From Iamia majanohamensis (lineage in GTDB: Bacteria; Actinomycetota; Acidimicrobiia; Acidimicrobiales; Iamiaceae): a stretch of 64,000 bases of DNA. Positions within the stretch are counted from its first letter, which is position 1, and each line of letters starts with the position of its first letter. This document shows positions 7,674 to 17,214 of this stretch, one piece after another. Made by a program: the position numbers and the translations under genes. The notes under the pieces were generated by a model. The model had not been told where the DNA came from and did no database searches. It saw only the letters and a program-made list of their open reading frames with translations. Location: contig NZ_CP116942.1 of the NCBI RefSeq assembly GCF_028532485.1, positions 3,906,001-3,970,000 of the forward strand. Reading direction: 5' to 3'.

Positions 7674-9254
7674 TCACGCCTCGGCGGCGACGGCCACCCC
7701 GTCGCAGCCGCCGTCGCCCCCCTCGTCGAGCGTCGCCCTCCCGTCGGTCACGCCGGTGTCCTCGGTCCGGGCCTCGACCTCGCCCCCCTCCCGCTCGGGC
7801 ACCTCGGCGAAGTAGGCGACCCGCCCGGTGCCGGGTTGGTAGAAGGCCGGGGTGTCGGCCCCGTCGCAGTCCCAGTCGCCCATGACCAGCTGGCCGGGAC
7901 CCCCGTCGGCGTCGAGCTGGTACGCCCGGGGCCGCTCCTCGTCGGGGTCCACCCGGAACCGCATGGTGCGCCCGTCCCACACGACCTGGGTCGGGCAGCC
8001 GTCGCCCCGCAGGTCGGCGGTGAGCTCCCGGCTGCCGGGGGGGACGTCGAGGGGGGCCAGGTCGGGGCACTCGACGCCCAGGGGCGCGGGGCGGCCGTCG
8101 ACCGCGACGGTGGTGGGGTCCTGCTCGGCGCCGAGGCGGGCCCGCAGCCACAGGCCACCCGCCACCGCGCCGGCGAGGAGGACGACCACGACGAGCCCGG
8201 CCACCAGGGGCCGCTCCCGGGCCTCGGCCACCTCCGGCCGCGGGGGACGGGGGCCGAACGCCCGCGTGCCCCGGGCGACCTCGGCGTCTCCAGCCCCGCC
8301 GCCCGCGTCGGACGGCGGGTCCACGCCGTCCTCGTCGCCCTCCTCGTCGGGGGGCACGGGCACCACCGCGGCGGTGCCGGGCAGGGCCACCGACCCCGGG
8401 GCGACCGCGGCGCGGAGCCCGGCGGCCAGGGCGGCGGCCGTCTCGGGGCGGTCGGCCGGGTCGCGCGCCAGGGCGGCCTCGACCAGGTCGGCGAGCGGGG
8501 TCGGGACGTCGGGCTCGTCGTGCAGGGCGGGGTGGGCCCCGGCGTCGGCGGCCGCCAGCACGTCGCGCACCTCCCCGCCCCCGTGGGGGAGGCGGCCGGT
8601 GAGGCACAGGTAGGCGACCACGGCCACGCCGTACACGTCGTTGCGGGGGTCGGGGCGACCGGTCTCGACCAGCGCCGGGTCGACGTAGCCCACGGTGCCC
8701 TCGACCATCGCCCGGGGCGCGCCCTCGTCGCCCCCCAGCCCGCCGATGCCGTCGAGCCCGCCGATGCCGTCGAGCCCGGCCCGCCCGGGGGTGAGGGTCT
8801 GGGCCACCCCGAAGTCGCCGAGGAGGGGCTCGCCGTCGGTGGTGAACAGGATGTTGGCCGGCTTCACGTCGCCGTGGAACACGCCCCTCCGGTGGGCCGA
8901 GGCCAGGGCGTCGGCCACCCGGGCCAGGATCGCCACCGTCGCGCCGGGGTCCAGCCGGCCCCGCTCCGCGAGCAGGTCGTGGAGCGACCCGCCCCGGGCG
9001 AACGACATGACGATGGCCAGGCCGTCCCCGTCGTCGAGCACGTCGAGGACCCGCACGATGTGGGGGTGGTCGAGGTCGGCGAGCAGGGCCGCCTCGCGTC
9101 GCAGCCTGTCGGCCGCGTCGGCGCCCGCACCGGCGCGGGCCCGCTTCACGGCCACGACGGGGGCGACGGGGCCGGGCCGGCGGGCCCGCCACACCGACCC
9201 GGCGGTGCCCCGGCCCACCAGGGCCTCGAGGCGGTAGGGGCCGACGGTGTCCAT
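7674..9254 (-). CDS. Membrane Ser/Thr protein kinase with extracellular C-terminal domain
   Basis: The 526-residue protein has a Hanks-type kinase domain (about residues 6-270): glycine loop GRGTAGSVW, lysine in VAVK (Lys37), catalytic HGDVKPAN (127-134) and DFG (147-149). The common RD pair is replaced by GD, which occurs in some kinases that need no loop phosphorylation. An acidic Pro-rich linker leads to one membrane helix (LVAGLVVVVLLAGAVAGGLW) and an outside domain of about 160 residues. This ends in LVMGDWDCDGADTPAFYQPG, which resembles an FG-GAP/VCBS calcium-binding repeat and may sense a ligand. An 18-base direct duplication in the activation-segment region encodes GLDGIG twice. Start is ATG at 9252-9254. 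Confidence 0.9.
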   Translation of the reverse strand: MDTVGPYRLEALVGRGTAGSVWRARRPGPVAPVVAVKRARAGAGADAADRLRREAALLADLDHPHIVRVLDVLDDGDGLAIVMSFARGGSLHDLLAERGRLDPGATVAILARVADALASAHRRGVFHGDVKPANILFTTDGEPLLGDFGVAQTLTPGRAGLDGIGGLDGIGGLGGDEGAPRAMVEGTVGYVDPALVETGRPDPRNDVYGVAVVAYLCLTGRLPHGGGEVRDVLAAADAGAHPALHDEPDVPTPLADLVEAALARDPADRPETAAALAAGLRAAVAPGSVALPGTAAVVPVPPDEEGDEDGVDPPSDAGGGAGDAEVARGTRAFGPRPPRPEVAEARERPLVAGLVVVVLLAGAVAGGLWLRARLGAEQDPTTVAVDGRPAPLGVECPDLAPLDVPPGSRELTADLRGDGCPTQVVWDGRTMRFRVDPDEERPRAYQLDADGGPGQLVMGDWDCDGADTPAFYQPGTGRVAYFAEVPEREGGEVEARTEDTGVTDGRATLDEGGDGGCDGVAVAAEA

Positions 9255-9307
9255 GCCCGGGCCGCGGTACCCGGGCCCCGGGTGGGGGAAACGGTGGGGC
9301 CGCCCCG

Positions 9308-10585
9308 TCAGGCGGCCGGGCACCCGTCGGTCGGCGAGCCGCCCTCGGCCAGGTCGAAGAGCCAGGCCAGCCCCTGGCGGTAGGCCTCGGGGGCGGCGCC
9401 CACGTGGGAGCCCTCGGGCAGGACCCGCCGCTCCACCACCTGGCCCTCCTCGCACATGCGTCCGTAGAGGATCCCGCTCAGGGCCACGGGCACGGTCTCG
9501 TCCTGGGCGCTGTGGATGATCAGGATCGGGGCCTCGGTGACCACCTGGCCCGGGTTCTGGGCGCGCGCCAGCTCGGGCCAGGGCTCCGTCGACGGGCCGT
9601 CGGGCCGGACCAGGTCGGAGGCCGGCACCCCGGCCACGGCGGCGAAGATCTCCCGGGCACAGCCCTCGTCGACCGCGTCGAGGCGGCTCACGCCCTCGGG
9701 GGTGAGGATCTGGTCGGGCTCGGCCTCGGGGTAGGCCGCCGCGATCCCGGCCACGATCATGTAGGCGAACCCGGCCTGGGGCAGGCGGGGCGCGGCCTGG
9801 AGGATGACGTCGACCTCGGTGGCCGGGGCCCCGGCGAAGGTGCCGACCACCTCCATGTCGGGCGCCCAGTCGGGGGCGACCTCGCCCGCCCACAGCGCGC
9901 CGTGGCCACCCTGGGAGTAGCCGGCGACGGCGAGCTGGTCGCCCTGGTCGGCGCCGGGGAGCATCCCGGCCGCCAGCACCGAGTCGACCACGCTGCGGCC
10001 CTCGCTCTCGCCCACCAGGTAGGGGTGGCGGCCGGGGGTGCCGAGGCCCTCGTAGTCGGTGGAGGTCGTGATCCAGCCCCGCTCGGCCGCCGGGCCGGCC
10101 AGGGCGAGCTCCCGGCCGCCCTCGGCGCGCGACGGAGCGCACTCGTCCGCGATGCCGGTGGTGCCGTGGGCCAGGGCCAGGGTGGTGCGGCCCTCCTCCG
10201 GCGCCGGACCGGTGGGGAGCACCACCGTCCCGGTGACCACGATGGGGTCCCCGGCCAGCGACTCCGAGGTGTACATGACCCGGTAGGTGGTGGCGCCGTC
10301 GGTAAGCGAGGGGGTGATCTCCTGGTACCTGAGCAACGTGCCGTGGTCCACGTCGGGGATGGGGTCGGGGACCGCGTAGAGCTCCTCGGCCGAGCCGACC
10401 TCCTCGGGCTCGAGGGGAGCGTCGGCCTCCGTCGTCGAGGTGGGGCCGGCCGCCTCCGTGGTCGTCGTCGCGGCCTCGCCGGACCCGCCGTCGTCGCCGG
10501 AGGAGCAGGCCGCCCCCGCCACCAAGGCGACCACGGTGAGGAGGACGGCGACCAGCCGGCCGGGCCGGTGGCGGAGGCCGTTCAC
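9308..10585 (-). CDS. Secreted lipase/alpha-beta hydrolase, probable lipoprotein
   Basis: The 425-residue protein resembles the secretory lipase family (LIP type). An N-terminal signal ([20 protein letters not shown]) ends at a cysteine followed by a Gly/Ser/Thr-rich linker, so it may be a lipoprotein although the lipobox is not ideal. The nucleophile elbow is [14 protein letters not shown], and near the C-terminus [13 protein letters not shown] gives the aspartate and GSHVGA the histidine of a catalytic triad. It probably hydrolyses lipids or esters outside the cell. The GTG start (10583-10585) overlaps the hisS stop as GTGA. That makes translation coupled to hisS, an unusual pairing of a secreted enzyme with a synthetase gene. 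Confidence 0.85.
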   Translation of the reverse strand: MNGLRHRPGRLVAVLLTVVALVAGAACSSGDDGGSGEAATTTTEAAGPTSTTEADAPLEPEEVGSAEELYAVPDPIPDVDHGTLLRYQEITPSLTDGATTYRVMYTSESLAGDPIVVTGTVVLPTGPAPEEGRTTLALAHGTTGIADECAPSRAEGGRELALAGPAAERGWITTSTDYEGLGTPGRHPYLVGESEGRSVVDSVLAAGMLPGADQGDQLAVAGYSQGGHGALWAGEVAPDWAPDMEVVGTFAGAPATEVDVILQAAPRLPQAGFAYMIVAGIAAAYPEAEPDQILTPEGVSRLDAVDEGCAREIFAAVAGVPASDLVRPDGPSTEPWPELARAQNPGQVVTEAPILIIHSAQDETVPVALSGILYGRMCEEGQVVERRVLPEGSHVGAAPEAYRQGLAWLFDLAEGGSPTDGCPAA

Positions 10586-12045
10586 GCGCCCGCCAGGATC
10601 TCGGACACGGCGCCGACCAGCTCGGACCGACCGACCGAGCGCTGCGCGGTGCGGTCGGTGCGCCACTCGTCCCGGTCGGTGATCTCCCGGGACCGCTCGG
10701 CCCCGAGGACCAGGTCCTTGAGCTGCACCTCGCCGGCGTCGAACTCCCGCTCCCCGGCGATCACGGCCACGGGGGCCCGTCGCTTGTCGGCGTAGGAGAG
10801 CTGCTTCTGCAGCTTCTGGGTGCCCATGTAGACCTCGGCCCGGATGCCGGCGGACCGCAGCTCGGCGGCCATGGCGTGGTAGTCGGCCAGCCGGTCGCGA
10901 TCCATCACGGTGACCACCACGGGGCCGTCGGCGGGGGCGTCGACCTCGGCTCGCCGGGTCCGGAGGGCGGCGAGCAGCCGGTCGACGCCGACGCTGGCCC
11001 CGCAGGCGGGCACGGCCTGGCCGGTGAAGCGCTGCACCAGGTCGTCGTAGCGACCCCCGCCGGCCACGGACCCGAACTCGCGGGGGCGGCCCTTCTCGTC
11101 GAGGGTCTCGAAGGTGAGGGCGGCCTCGAACACGGGTCCGGTGTAGTACGCCAGGCCCCGCACCACGCTGGGGTCGAAGACCACCTCGGGGCCGACGCCC
11201 ATGGCGTCGAGGGCGGCGGCGATGGCGGCCAGCTCCTCGACCCCCTCGCGCCCGGTCGGGTCGTCGCCCACCAGGTCCGCGAGCGTGTCGAGGACGGCCG
11301 TGCGGGACGGGTCCCCGGCGGCGACGAACGCCAGCACCGGCTCGGCCTGGTCGTCGCGCAGCCCGGCCCCGGCGGTGAAGTCGCCGGAGCGGTCGCGCCG
11401 GCCCTCCCCCAGCAGCTGGCGCACCCCGTCGATCCCGAGGCGGTCGAGCTTGTCGATGGCCCGCAGCACCTCGAGCTGGCGGTCCGGCTCGGTGACCCCG
11501 GCCCGGGCGAGCACCCCGTTGAGCACCTTGCGGTCGTTGACCCGGACCTCGTAGTCGCCCGGGGCGATGCCGGCCGCCTCCAGGGAGGCCCCCAGGAGGG
11601 CGCACGCCTCGGCGTCGACGGCCATCGACCCGCTCCCGACGGTGTCGAAGTCGCACTGGGTGAACTGGCGGAAGCGCCCGGGCCCGGGCTTCTCCCGGCG
11701 CCACACCGGCCCGGCCTGGTAGCGCCGGAAGGGGGTGGGGAGCTCCTGGCGGTGCTGGGCGACGTAGCGGGCGAGCGGCGCGGTGAGGTCGTAGCGCAGG
11801 GCGATCCACTGCTCGTCGTCGTCGCGCAGGGCGAACACGCCCTGGTCGGGGGCGTCCTCGTCGGGGAGGTTCTTGCCCAGGGCGTCGAGGTACTCGACCG
11901 CCGGCGTCTCCAGCGGGGCGAAGCCGTGGAGCCGGTAGGTCGCGAGCAGGGCGTCGAGCATCGCCTGGCGCTCCTCCACGTCGCCGGCGGCCACGTCGGC
12001 GAGGCCGCCGGGCAGGCGGGCCTTGGGGCGGGCGTCTGCTGCCAT
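10582..12045 (-). CDS. hisS: Histidyl-tRNA synthetase, alphaproteobacterial type
   Basis: The 487-residue enzyme charges tRNA-His. Class II features are present: [12 protein letters not shown] and the arginine-rich motif 2 ([19 protein letters not shown]), the histidine-binding stretch [13 protein letters not shown], and motif 3 ([14 protein letters not shown]). It is about 60 residues longer than the usual bacterial enzyme (near 420) and reads like the enzyme of alphaproteobacteria such as Caulobacter ([19 protein letters not shown] and [19 protein letters not shown]). This matters because the tRNA-His gene 52 bases upstream lacks the normal identity bases. Start is ATG at 12043-12045 with GAGGAGG six bases ahead. 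The lipase gene overlaps its stop by four bases. Confidence 0.93.
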   Translation of the reverse strand: MAADARPKARLPGGLADVAAGDVEERQAMLDALLATYRLHGFAPLETPAVEYLDALGKNLPDEDAPDQGVFALRDDDEQWIALRYDLTAPLARYVAQHRQELPTPFRRYQAGPVWRREKPGPGRFRQFTQCDFDTVGSGSMAVDAEACALLGASLEAAGIAPGDYEVRVNDRKVLNGVLARAGVTEPDRQLEVLRAIDKLDRLGIDGVRQLLGEGRRDRSGDFTAGAGLRDDQAEPVLAFVAAGDPSRTAVLDTLADLVGDDPTGREGVEELAAIAAALDAMGVGPEVVFDPSVVRGLAYYTGPVFEAALTFETLDEKGRPREFGSVAGGGRYDDLVQRFTGQAVPACGASVGVDRLLAALRTRRAEVDAPADGPVVVTVMDRDRLADYHAMAAELRSAGIRAEVYMGTQKLQKQLSYADKRRAPVAVIAGEREFDAGEVQLKDLVLGAERSREITDRDEWRTDRTAQRSVGRSELVGAVSEILAGA

Positions 12046-12097
12046 CAGGGCCTCCTCGACGGTCGGTGGTCGGCGCGGCGCAGGACCCGGGCCCGAG

Positions 12098-12171
12098 TAC
12101 TGCCGATGGGACTCGAACCCATGACCTCCTGGTCCACAACCAGGCGCTCTAACCAACTGAGCTACGGCAGC
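12098..12171 (-). tRNA. tRNA-His (GTG) without G-1, with G1:U72 and A73
   Basis: A complete cloverleaf can be drawn: acceptor GCTGCCG (12171-12165) with CGGCAGT, D arm from GCTC, anticodon stem CCTGG/CCAGG around a loop with anticodon GTG, and T arm ATGGG-TTCGAGT-CCCAT. The base before G1 is C, position 72 is U (12099), and the discriminator is A (12098); CCA is not encoded. Nearly all bacterial tRNA-His have an extra G-1 opposite C73. The form seen here is that known from alphaproteobacteria. It sits 52 bases ahead of hisS, on the same strand. Confidence 0.93.
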
Positions 12172-12297
12172 GCAAGGGGGCCGATCGTGTCAGCAGGGCC
12201 GCCTCCACCGCAACACCGATGCCCGCCGCTGGGCGCCCGGTGGGCCGGGCTCGTAGGCTCCGGCGACCCGGCGGGGAGAGCGGCGAGAGGAGCCACC

Positions 12298-13077
12298 GTG
12301 CGAGCGCGCATGACCACGGTCGCAGCCGTCGTCGCCCTCGTGGCCCTGGTCGCGTGCCAGCCCACCCGACTGCCGCTGTGGAGCGGCGTGCCCGACGGCA
12401 CCGGTGCCGCGGTGCTCACGCCGGACGGCACCGACCGCGACACCATCACCTCCACCGACGACGGCCTGCGGGCCCAGGCGCTGCCGACCAACGCCGGCAC
12501 CAACCTGCGGCTCGTGTTCTGGCCCAAGGGCGTGGACCGCGTCACCGACGGCGAGTCCTGCGCCCGCTGGTCGGGCCGGACCGGGGCGCTCACCCAGCAG
12601 GGCGCCGCCCTCCGGGTGGTGCGCAGCGGCACCCGGGTGCGGGCCGTGACGATCACCCAGAACATCCTCTACGGGGCCCGCTGGAACTTCAACGTCCACG
12701 TGTGGGACACGGCCGCCGACCCGCCGCTGCGGAAGGTCGGCGACGTCTCGCTCACCGAGCTCTTCCGGGAGACGGGCATCGAGGGCGACGTGGAGGTGTG
12801 CGCCCGCACCCTGGGCGACCGGGCCGAGGTCAAGGTGTGGCGGCCGTGGCAGGCCGAGCCGACGTGGGGCGACCCGCACCACGGCGGGGCCGTCGCCCTC
12901 CCGCGCGCCTTCCGGTTCGCGGGCCAGGCCGGGTGGTACGTGGGCCACCTCGGGGCCGAGGAGCACGCCGACTTCAGCGACCTGTCCACCTGGACCTACG
13001 ACGCCCGGGACGCCTCGCGCGGGGCGACCGCCAAGGTCCCCGGCCCCGACGCAGTCGTCGTGCGCCCCGCGGCCTGA
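12298..13077 (+). CDS. Predicted lipoprotein of unknown function
   Basis: The 259-residue product starts with a short basic tip and a hydrophobic segment ending in VALVAC, a good lipobox with the cysteine near residue 20. The rest has no membrane segment and shows alternating hydrophobic strands and several tryptophans (RWNFNVHVWD, WRPWQAEPTW, AGWYVGHLG), which suggests a beta-sandwich of the jelly-roll or lectin-like kind. I do not recognise the family. The GTG at 12298 has AGGAG five bases ahead; an ATG at 12310 is a second possibility. It is transcribed away from hisS/tRNA-His and converges on another lipoprotein gene. Confidence 0.75.
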   Translation: MRARMTTVAAVVALVALVACQPTRLPLWSGVPDGTGAAVLTPDGTDRDTITSTDDGLRAQALPTNAGTNLRLVFWPKGVDRVTDGESCARWSGRTGALTQQGAALRVVRSGTRVRAVTITQNILYGARWNFNVHVWDTAADPPLRKVGDVSLTELFRETGIEGDVEVCARTLGDRAEVKVWRPWQAEPTWGDPHHGGAVALPRAFRFAGQAGWYVGHLGAEEHADFSDLSTWTYDARDASRGATAKVPGPDAVVVRPAA

Positions 13078-13078
13078 C

Positions 13079-13094
13079 GGCTGCGGGATCAGCC
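13079..13094. terminator. Small hairpin between convergent lipoprotein genes
   Basis: GGCTG (13079-13083) pairs with CAGCC (13090-13094) around a six-base loop, starting two bases after the stop of the plus-strand lipoprotein. There is no T run, so it is a weak terminator candidate only. Confidence 0.3.
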
Positions 13095-13163
13095 GGCCAG
13101 GGTCAGCACCGCCACGGAGGGAGGGCTGAGGAACCGCACCTGCAGCGCCGGGCCGCCGGGGGG

Positions 13164-13757
13164 TCAGACCACGGGCTGGTTGAAGTAGTTGATGCTGTCC
13201 TGGGTCGCTCGCAGGCGGGGCATCTGGCTGTTCAGCTGCGACGCCGGCAGGGCCCGGATCCGGTGGATGTAGGCGCAGCCGAACCCGAAGCCGGTGAACT
13301 TGATGTCCAGGTTCGCCTCGCCCCGGTAGGGGGTGCCCCCGCCGTTGCCGGAGAAGGTCATGTCCTGGCGCCAGTGGTCCCGGGCGATCTGGCGGGGCGT
13401 CGTCGCGCTCAGCGTCCGCCAGCCGGAGAACCCGAAGGAGTCCCTGATGCGGGCCCGGGCGCCGTTGAAGTAGTCCGTGGCCGACTGGAGCTGGGTCGAC
13501 CCCCGCCCGCAGGTGATGGGGGCGAAGGAGAGGCTCACCACCTGGGTGCCGATGTTGTTCGTGGCCGTCAGGCCCCCCTGGCTCGGGCTGCCGATCCAGC
13601 TGCGCGGGGCGAACCAGGTGAAGTTGCCGTCGGTGTGCTTGACGAAGTCCGAGGGCACGCAGGCCCCGATGACCATGACCGCGGCGGCCACCACGGCGAG
13701 CAGCGCCATGCGCCGGGGCAGGCGTCGGCGGGGCGGGGCGGGGGGTGCGGCGGTCAT
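13164..13757 (-). CDS. Predicted lipoprotein of unknown function
   Basis: The 197-residue product has a Pro/Arg-rich N-terminus (PPAPPRRRLPRRM), a hydrophobic helix and a lipobox VIGAC, so it is probably anchored to the outer face of the membrane. The mature part contains FTWFAPRSWIG, SFGFSGWRTL and a C-terminal stretch with two cysteines (CGRG and GCAYIHRIR) that could form a disulfide. The pattern recalls secreted proteins that carry one small alpha/beta domain, but I cannot name a family. The ATG is at 13755-13757. It lies just downstream of the SARP regulator on the same strand, 137 bases apart, and may be a target or partner of it. Confidence 0.75.
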   Translation of the reverse strand: MTAAPPAPPRRRLPRRMALLAVVAAAVMVIGACVPSDFVKHTDGNFTWFAPRSWIGSPSQGGLTATNNIGTQVVSLSFAPITCGRGSTQLQSATDYFNGARARIRDSFGFSGWRTLSATTPRQIARDHWRQDMTFSGNGGGTPYRGEANLDIKFTGFGFGCAYIHRIRALPASQLNSQMPRLRATQDSINYFNQPVV

Positions 13758-13894
13758 GGCGGGTCCTCGCAGGAGCGGTCGTGTCGCCGGCCACGGCGTG
13801 GTCGGCCCGGGTGACGCGGGGCGCGGGTCCCACCCCCCGTTCGCCCCCGGACGGTACGGAGGGGCGGTAACACCGAGGTAACAGCGACGGCTCC

Positions 13895-16800
13895 TCAGCG
13901 CCCCCGCTCGCGCGCCGCCGCGGCCGCCAGCCGCGGGACGCCCATGCGGCGACCCAGCGCCTCCGCCGCAGCCAGGCTGCGGCGGGCCGCGTCCTCGTGG
14001 CCGAGCAGGCGCTCGGCCCGGCCGGCGACCAGGTCGATCGACCCCATCGTGGTCGTCCCGGTCCAGCTCATGCGCCCGCGCCACCCGTCGAGGAGCGGCA
14101 GGCTGCGCCGGGTCCGCTCCGGGTCGCCGACGGCCGTGACCGCCTCGACCACGAGCAGGGCCGCGGCGCTCCGCGTGTAGTCGTCGGGCAGGCCGGCGTG
14201 GTGGTCGGCCGCGAGGCGGTCGTGCTCGGCCGCCACCCGGTCCCGGTCCCCGGCCGCGGCCGCGGTGGCCAGGGCCACCGCCCGCCAGCCCCGCACCTCG
14301 GGCTGCTCGCGCGCCAGGCGGGCGACGTCGTCGGCCAGCTCCGCCAGGCGGCCCTGGTCGCGTCGGAGGGCCACCAGCTGCACGCCGTAGATCGCCAGGC
14401 GGCGCGACGGGGCGATGCCCTCCTCGGCCAGGGCCTCGGCTGCGGCCGCCTCGGCCGCGTCCAGGTCGCCCTCGAGCTGGTGCACCGCCGCCGCGTTGTA
14501 GGCCACCGTCCACCGGTGGCTGGGGGTGCCCATGCGCCGGCCGAGGCGGGCCATCTCCTCGTGGGTGGCCCGGAAGCCGGGCCGACCCCGCTGCACCTCG
14601 ACGCTGAAGCGCTGGTGCAGGCCGGAGAACCCCGCTGCCGGTCCGTCGGCCACCCGCACGAGCTCCTCGGCCACCCGCTCCCGCCGGTCGAGGAGGTCGG
14701 GGTGGCCCAGGCCGAGGAAGGCGTAGGGCAGCACCCGCGGCAGTGCCTCGGGTGCGGCAGCGCGAGCCGTGGCCTCCGCCGCCTCGTAGAGGTCGCGGCA
14801 CCGGCTGGGGTCGGCGTCGAGCGAGTGGAGCAGGCTCGCCCCCCCGGCCAGCTCCGCCCGGATGTCGGGCCGGAGGTCCTCCTGCAGGGCCCGCTCGATG
14901 CGCTCGGCCAGCTCCGGGTCGGGGGCGCCGGCGTCGGTCCCCGGGCCGAGGCGACAGAGGCACAGGAGGGCACGTCCCCAGCGGTCGAGGTCCCCGTCGG
15001 CCTCGGCCTCCTCGGCGGCGCGCAGCAGCACCTCGCCCCCCGCCTCGTCGCCGGCCAGCTGGAGCGCCTCACCCCGGTCGATCACCGCGTCGCGGACCTC
15101 GGCACCCTCGTCGCGGCCTGTGCGGCGGAGGAGCGCGACCCGGGTGGCGTGGTGCTCCGCCGCCTCCCGGAAGGCGAACTGGGCGACGGCCTCGTCGGCC
15201 GCCCGCCGGGAGGCGTCGAGGGCGCCGTGGGGATCGGTCCCCGCTGCGACCAGGTGGTGGGCGATGCGGTCCCACGACCCCGAGCGGGCGTCGAGGAGGG
15301 CTGCGGCCGCAGCGGCGTGGACCTCGGCCTGGGTGCCAGGGCTGGTCCCGGCGTGGATGGCGTCGCGGATGAGCTGGTGCCGGAAGGCCACCTGTTCGGG
15401 CAGGGCCGAGGCCACGAGGAGCCCGGCGGTCGCAGCCTCCTGGACCTGGGGCGCGCAGGGGCCGACCACGGCCTGGAGCAGCTCGGAGGGGACCGAGGCG
15501 CCGAGGACCGACGCCGCCTCCACCACCCGGACCGTGCCTGCGGCCAGGTCGTCCAGGCGCTGGCGGGCGAACGACGCCACCGAGTCGGGGAGCGACTCGA
15601 CCTCGGCGAGGGCGGCGGCGGTCGAGGCGGTGGCGAGCTGCTCGCGCACCCCCGGCACCGAGACCATCTCACCCAGCAGGAGGGGGTTGCCCCCGGTGCG
15701 ACGGTGCAGGTGGTCGACGACCTCGGGGGCGACGGGCCGGCCGACCACCTCCTGGAGGTAGGTCGCGACCGCGTCGCGGTCCAGCCCTTCCAGGTCCCGC
15801 ACGTCGGGGTCCAGGCGGGTGAAGGCGCCGGGCAGCCGTCCGGGCCGGGCGAGCAGGAGGAGCCCGGTGTCGGAGGCCGCGGCGTGGGCGGCGGCGAGGG
15901 CCCGGGCCGACGACGGGGGCACCAGGTGGGCGTCGTCCACCACGACCACGAGGGGCGCGACCTCGGCGGCACGCTCGAGGAGCCGCCCCACCACCGGCCC
16001 CACCGGCCCCGGGAGGGGATCCGGGTCCGGCGTCCCCAGCAGGTCGGGGGCCACGCGCGCCAGGGCGTCGAGGTCGTCGCCGGCCCACCCCGCCACCGCC
16101 TCGGCGCCGCAGGCGTGCACCAGCTGGGCCACCACCTGGCGGACGGGCCGCAGGGCGCCGTCGGGCGCGGTCTCCCCCTCGGTCCACAGCACCGTCGCCC
16201 CCCGGGCCCGGGCGCCCCCTGCGACCTCGGCGGCGAGGGCCGTCTTGCCGGTGCCCGCCTCGGCCACCACCAGCAGCGCCGACCCGGGCGCCAGGACGTC
16301 GCCGACCACGCGGTCGCGCTCGGCCTCGCGCCCCACGACCCGCGCCGGCCGGGGCCCGGGCGCGCGGGCCGTCGCCGCCCCCTCGGCCAGCGGACCGTCC
16401 GGCCCCACCAGCGGGGCACTGGTGAGCAGGGTCGGGTCGTCGGCGAGGATGGCGGCGTCGAGGCGGTGGAGCGCGGTGCCGGGGCCGATGCCGACCCCGT
16501 CGAGCAGCGCCCGACGGGCCTGCTGGAACGCGTCGAGCGCGTCGCGCCGCCGGCCCCCGCGGTGGCGGGCCAGCATCACCAGCCACCAGCGCCGCTCCCG
16601 GTAGGGCTCGGCCGCGACGAGCCGCTCGGCGTCGGCGACGGGGTCCTCGCCGGCGAGGAGCCGGGTCGCGACCAGGCGCTCCTCGGCCACGAGCCGCAGC
16701 TCGGCCAGGCGGGCCCGCTCGGCCTCCACGCCCGGGTGGTCGCCGAGGTCGGCGTAGGCCGGTCCCACCCACCGGTCGAGGACCGCCGCCAGGGCGTCGG

Positions 16801-17125
16801 CGTCGTCGTGGGAGCCGTCGGCCACCAGCGCCTCGAAGCGGTCCCGGTCCGTGGTCGTCCCCGCCCCCAGCCGGTAGCCGGTGCGTCCGGTGACGACCAC
16901 GTCGGGGTCGATCCGCCGCAGCCGGGACACGTGGTTGTGCACGGCCTTCGTCGCGGTGGCCGGCGGGGCGGTCCAGAGCAGGTCGACCAGGACGTCGACC
17001 GGCGCGGGCCCGTCGGCGTGGACGAGGGCGGCGAGCACGGCTGCCTCTCGGGGCCGGAGGGCCGCCGTGGTGCCGTCGAGGGTGAGGACGGTGCGCCCGA
17101 GCACCGACACCTCGCGCTCGCCCAT
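13895..17125 (-). CDS. SARP/AfsR-type transcriptional regulator with ATPase and TPR-like domains
   Basis: The 1076-residue protein begins with an OmpR-like winged-helix domain (residues about 1-90, LRPREAAVLAALVHADGPAP and KAVHNHVSRLRRID). A bacterial transcriptional activator domain follows (about 95-235, with HRGGRRRDALDAFQQARRAL). Next comes an AAA ATPase with Walker A (AEAGTGKTAL, near residue 285) and Walker B (LVVVVDDAHLV). The last 450 residues are Ala-rich helical repeats of TPR type. This is the AfsR/large SARP architecture of actinobacteria, which integrates signals to activate secondary metabolism or stress genes. No biosynthetic cluster adjoins it here. Start is ATG at 17123-17125. 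Confidence 0.88.
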   Translation of the reverse strand: MGEREVSVLGRTVLTLDGTTAALRPREAAVLAALVHADGPAPVDVLVDLLWTAPPATATKAVHNHVSRLRRIDPDVVVTGRTGYRLGAGTTTDRDRFEALVADGSHDDADALAAVLDRWVGPAYADLGDHPGVEAERARLAELRLVAEERLVATRLLAGEDPVADAERLVAAEPYRERRWWLVMLARHRGGRRRDALDAFQQARRALLDGVGIGPGTALHRLDAAILADDPTLLTSAPLVGPDGPLAEGAATARAPGPRPARVVGREAERDRVVGDVLAPGSALLVVAEAGTGKTALAAEVAGGARARGATVLWTEGETAPDGALRPVRQVVAQLVHACGAEAVAGWAGDDLDALARVAPDLLGTPDPDPLPGPVGPVVGRLLERAAEVAPLVVVVDDAHLVPPSSARALAAAHAAASDTGLLLLARPGRLPGAFTRLDPDVRDLEGLDRDAVATYLQEVVGRPVAPEVVDHLHRRTGGNPLLLGEMVSVPGVREQLATASTAAALAEVESLPDSVASFARQRLDDLAAGTVRVVEAASVLGASVPSELLQAVVGPCAPQVQEAATAGLLVASALPEQVAFRHQLIRDAIHAGTSPGTQAEVHAAAAAALLDARSGSWDRIAHHLVAAGTDPHGALDASRRAADEAVAQFAFREAAEHHATRVALLRRTGRDEGAEVRDAVIDRGEALQLAGDEAGGEVLLRAAEEAEADGDLDRWGRALLCLCRLGPGTDAGAPDPELAERIERALQEDLRPDIRAELAGGASLLHSLDADPSRCRDLYEAAEATARAAAPEALPRVLPYAFLGLGHPDLLDRRERVAEELVRVADGPAAGFSGLHQRFSVEVQRGRPGFRATHEEMARLGRRMGTPSHRWTVAYNAAAVHQLEGDLDAAEAAAAEALAEEGIAPSRRLAIYGVQLVALRRDQGRLAELADDVARLAREQPEVRGWRAVALATAAAAGDRDRVAAEHDRLAADHHAGLPDDYTRSAAALLVVEAVTAVGDPERTRRSLPLLDGWRGRMSWTGTTTMGSIDLVAGRAERLLGHEDAARRSLAAAEALGRRMGVPRLAAAAARERGR

Positions 17126-17214
17126 GTCCGATGCCCCCCTCCCCTGCGCCCGTGACCGGAGGTCACCCCGATGGTACCGACGCCGCCCCCGGGCCCCGGA
17201 CGAGGCGACCTGCG

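Noticed and set aside
13997-17155. Plus-strand frame of about 1050 codons opposite the SARP regulator
   Set aside because: It mirrors the regulator codon by codon, with biased Gly/Arg/His composition and no recognisable domain, whereas the minus strand has DNA-binding, BTAD and Walker motifs.
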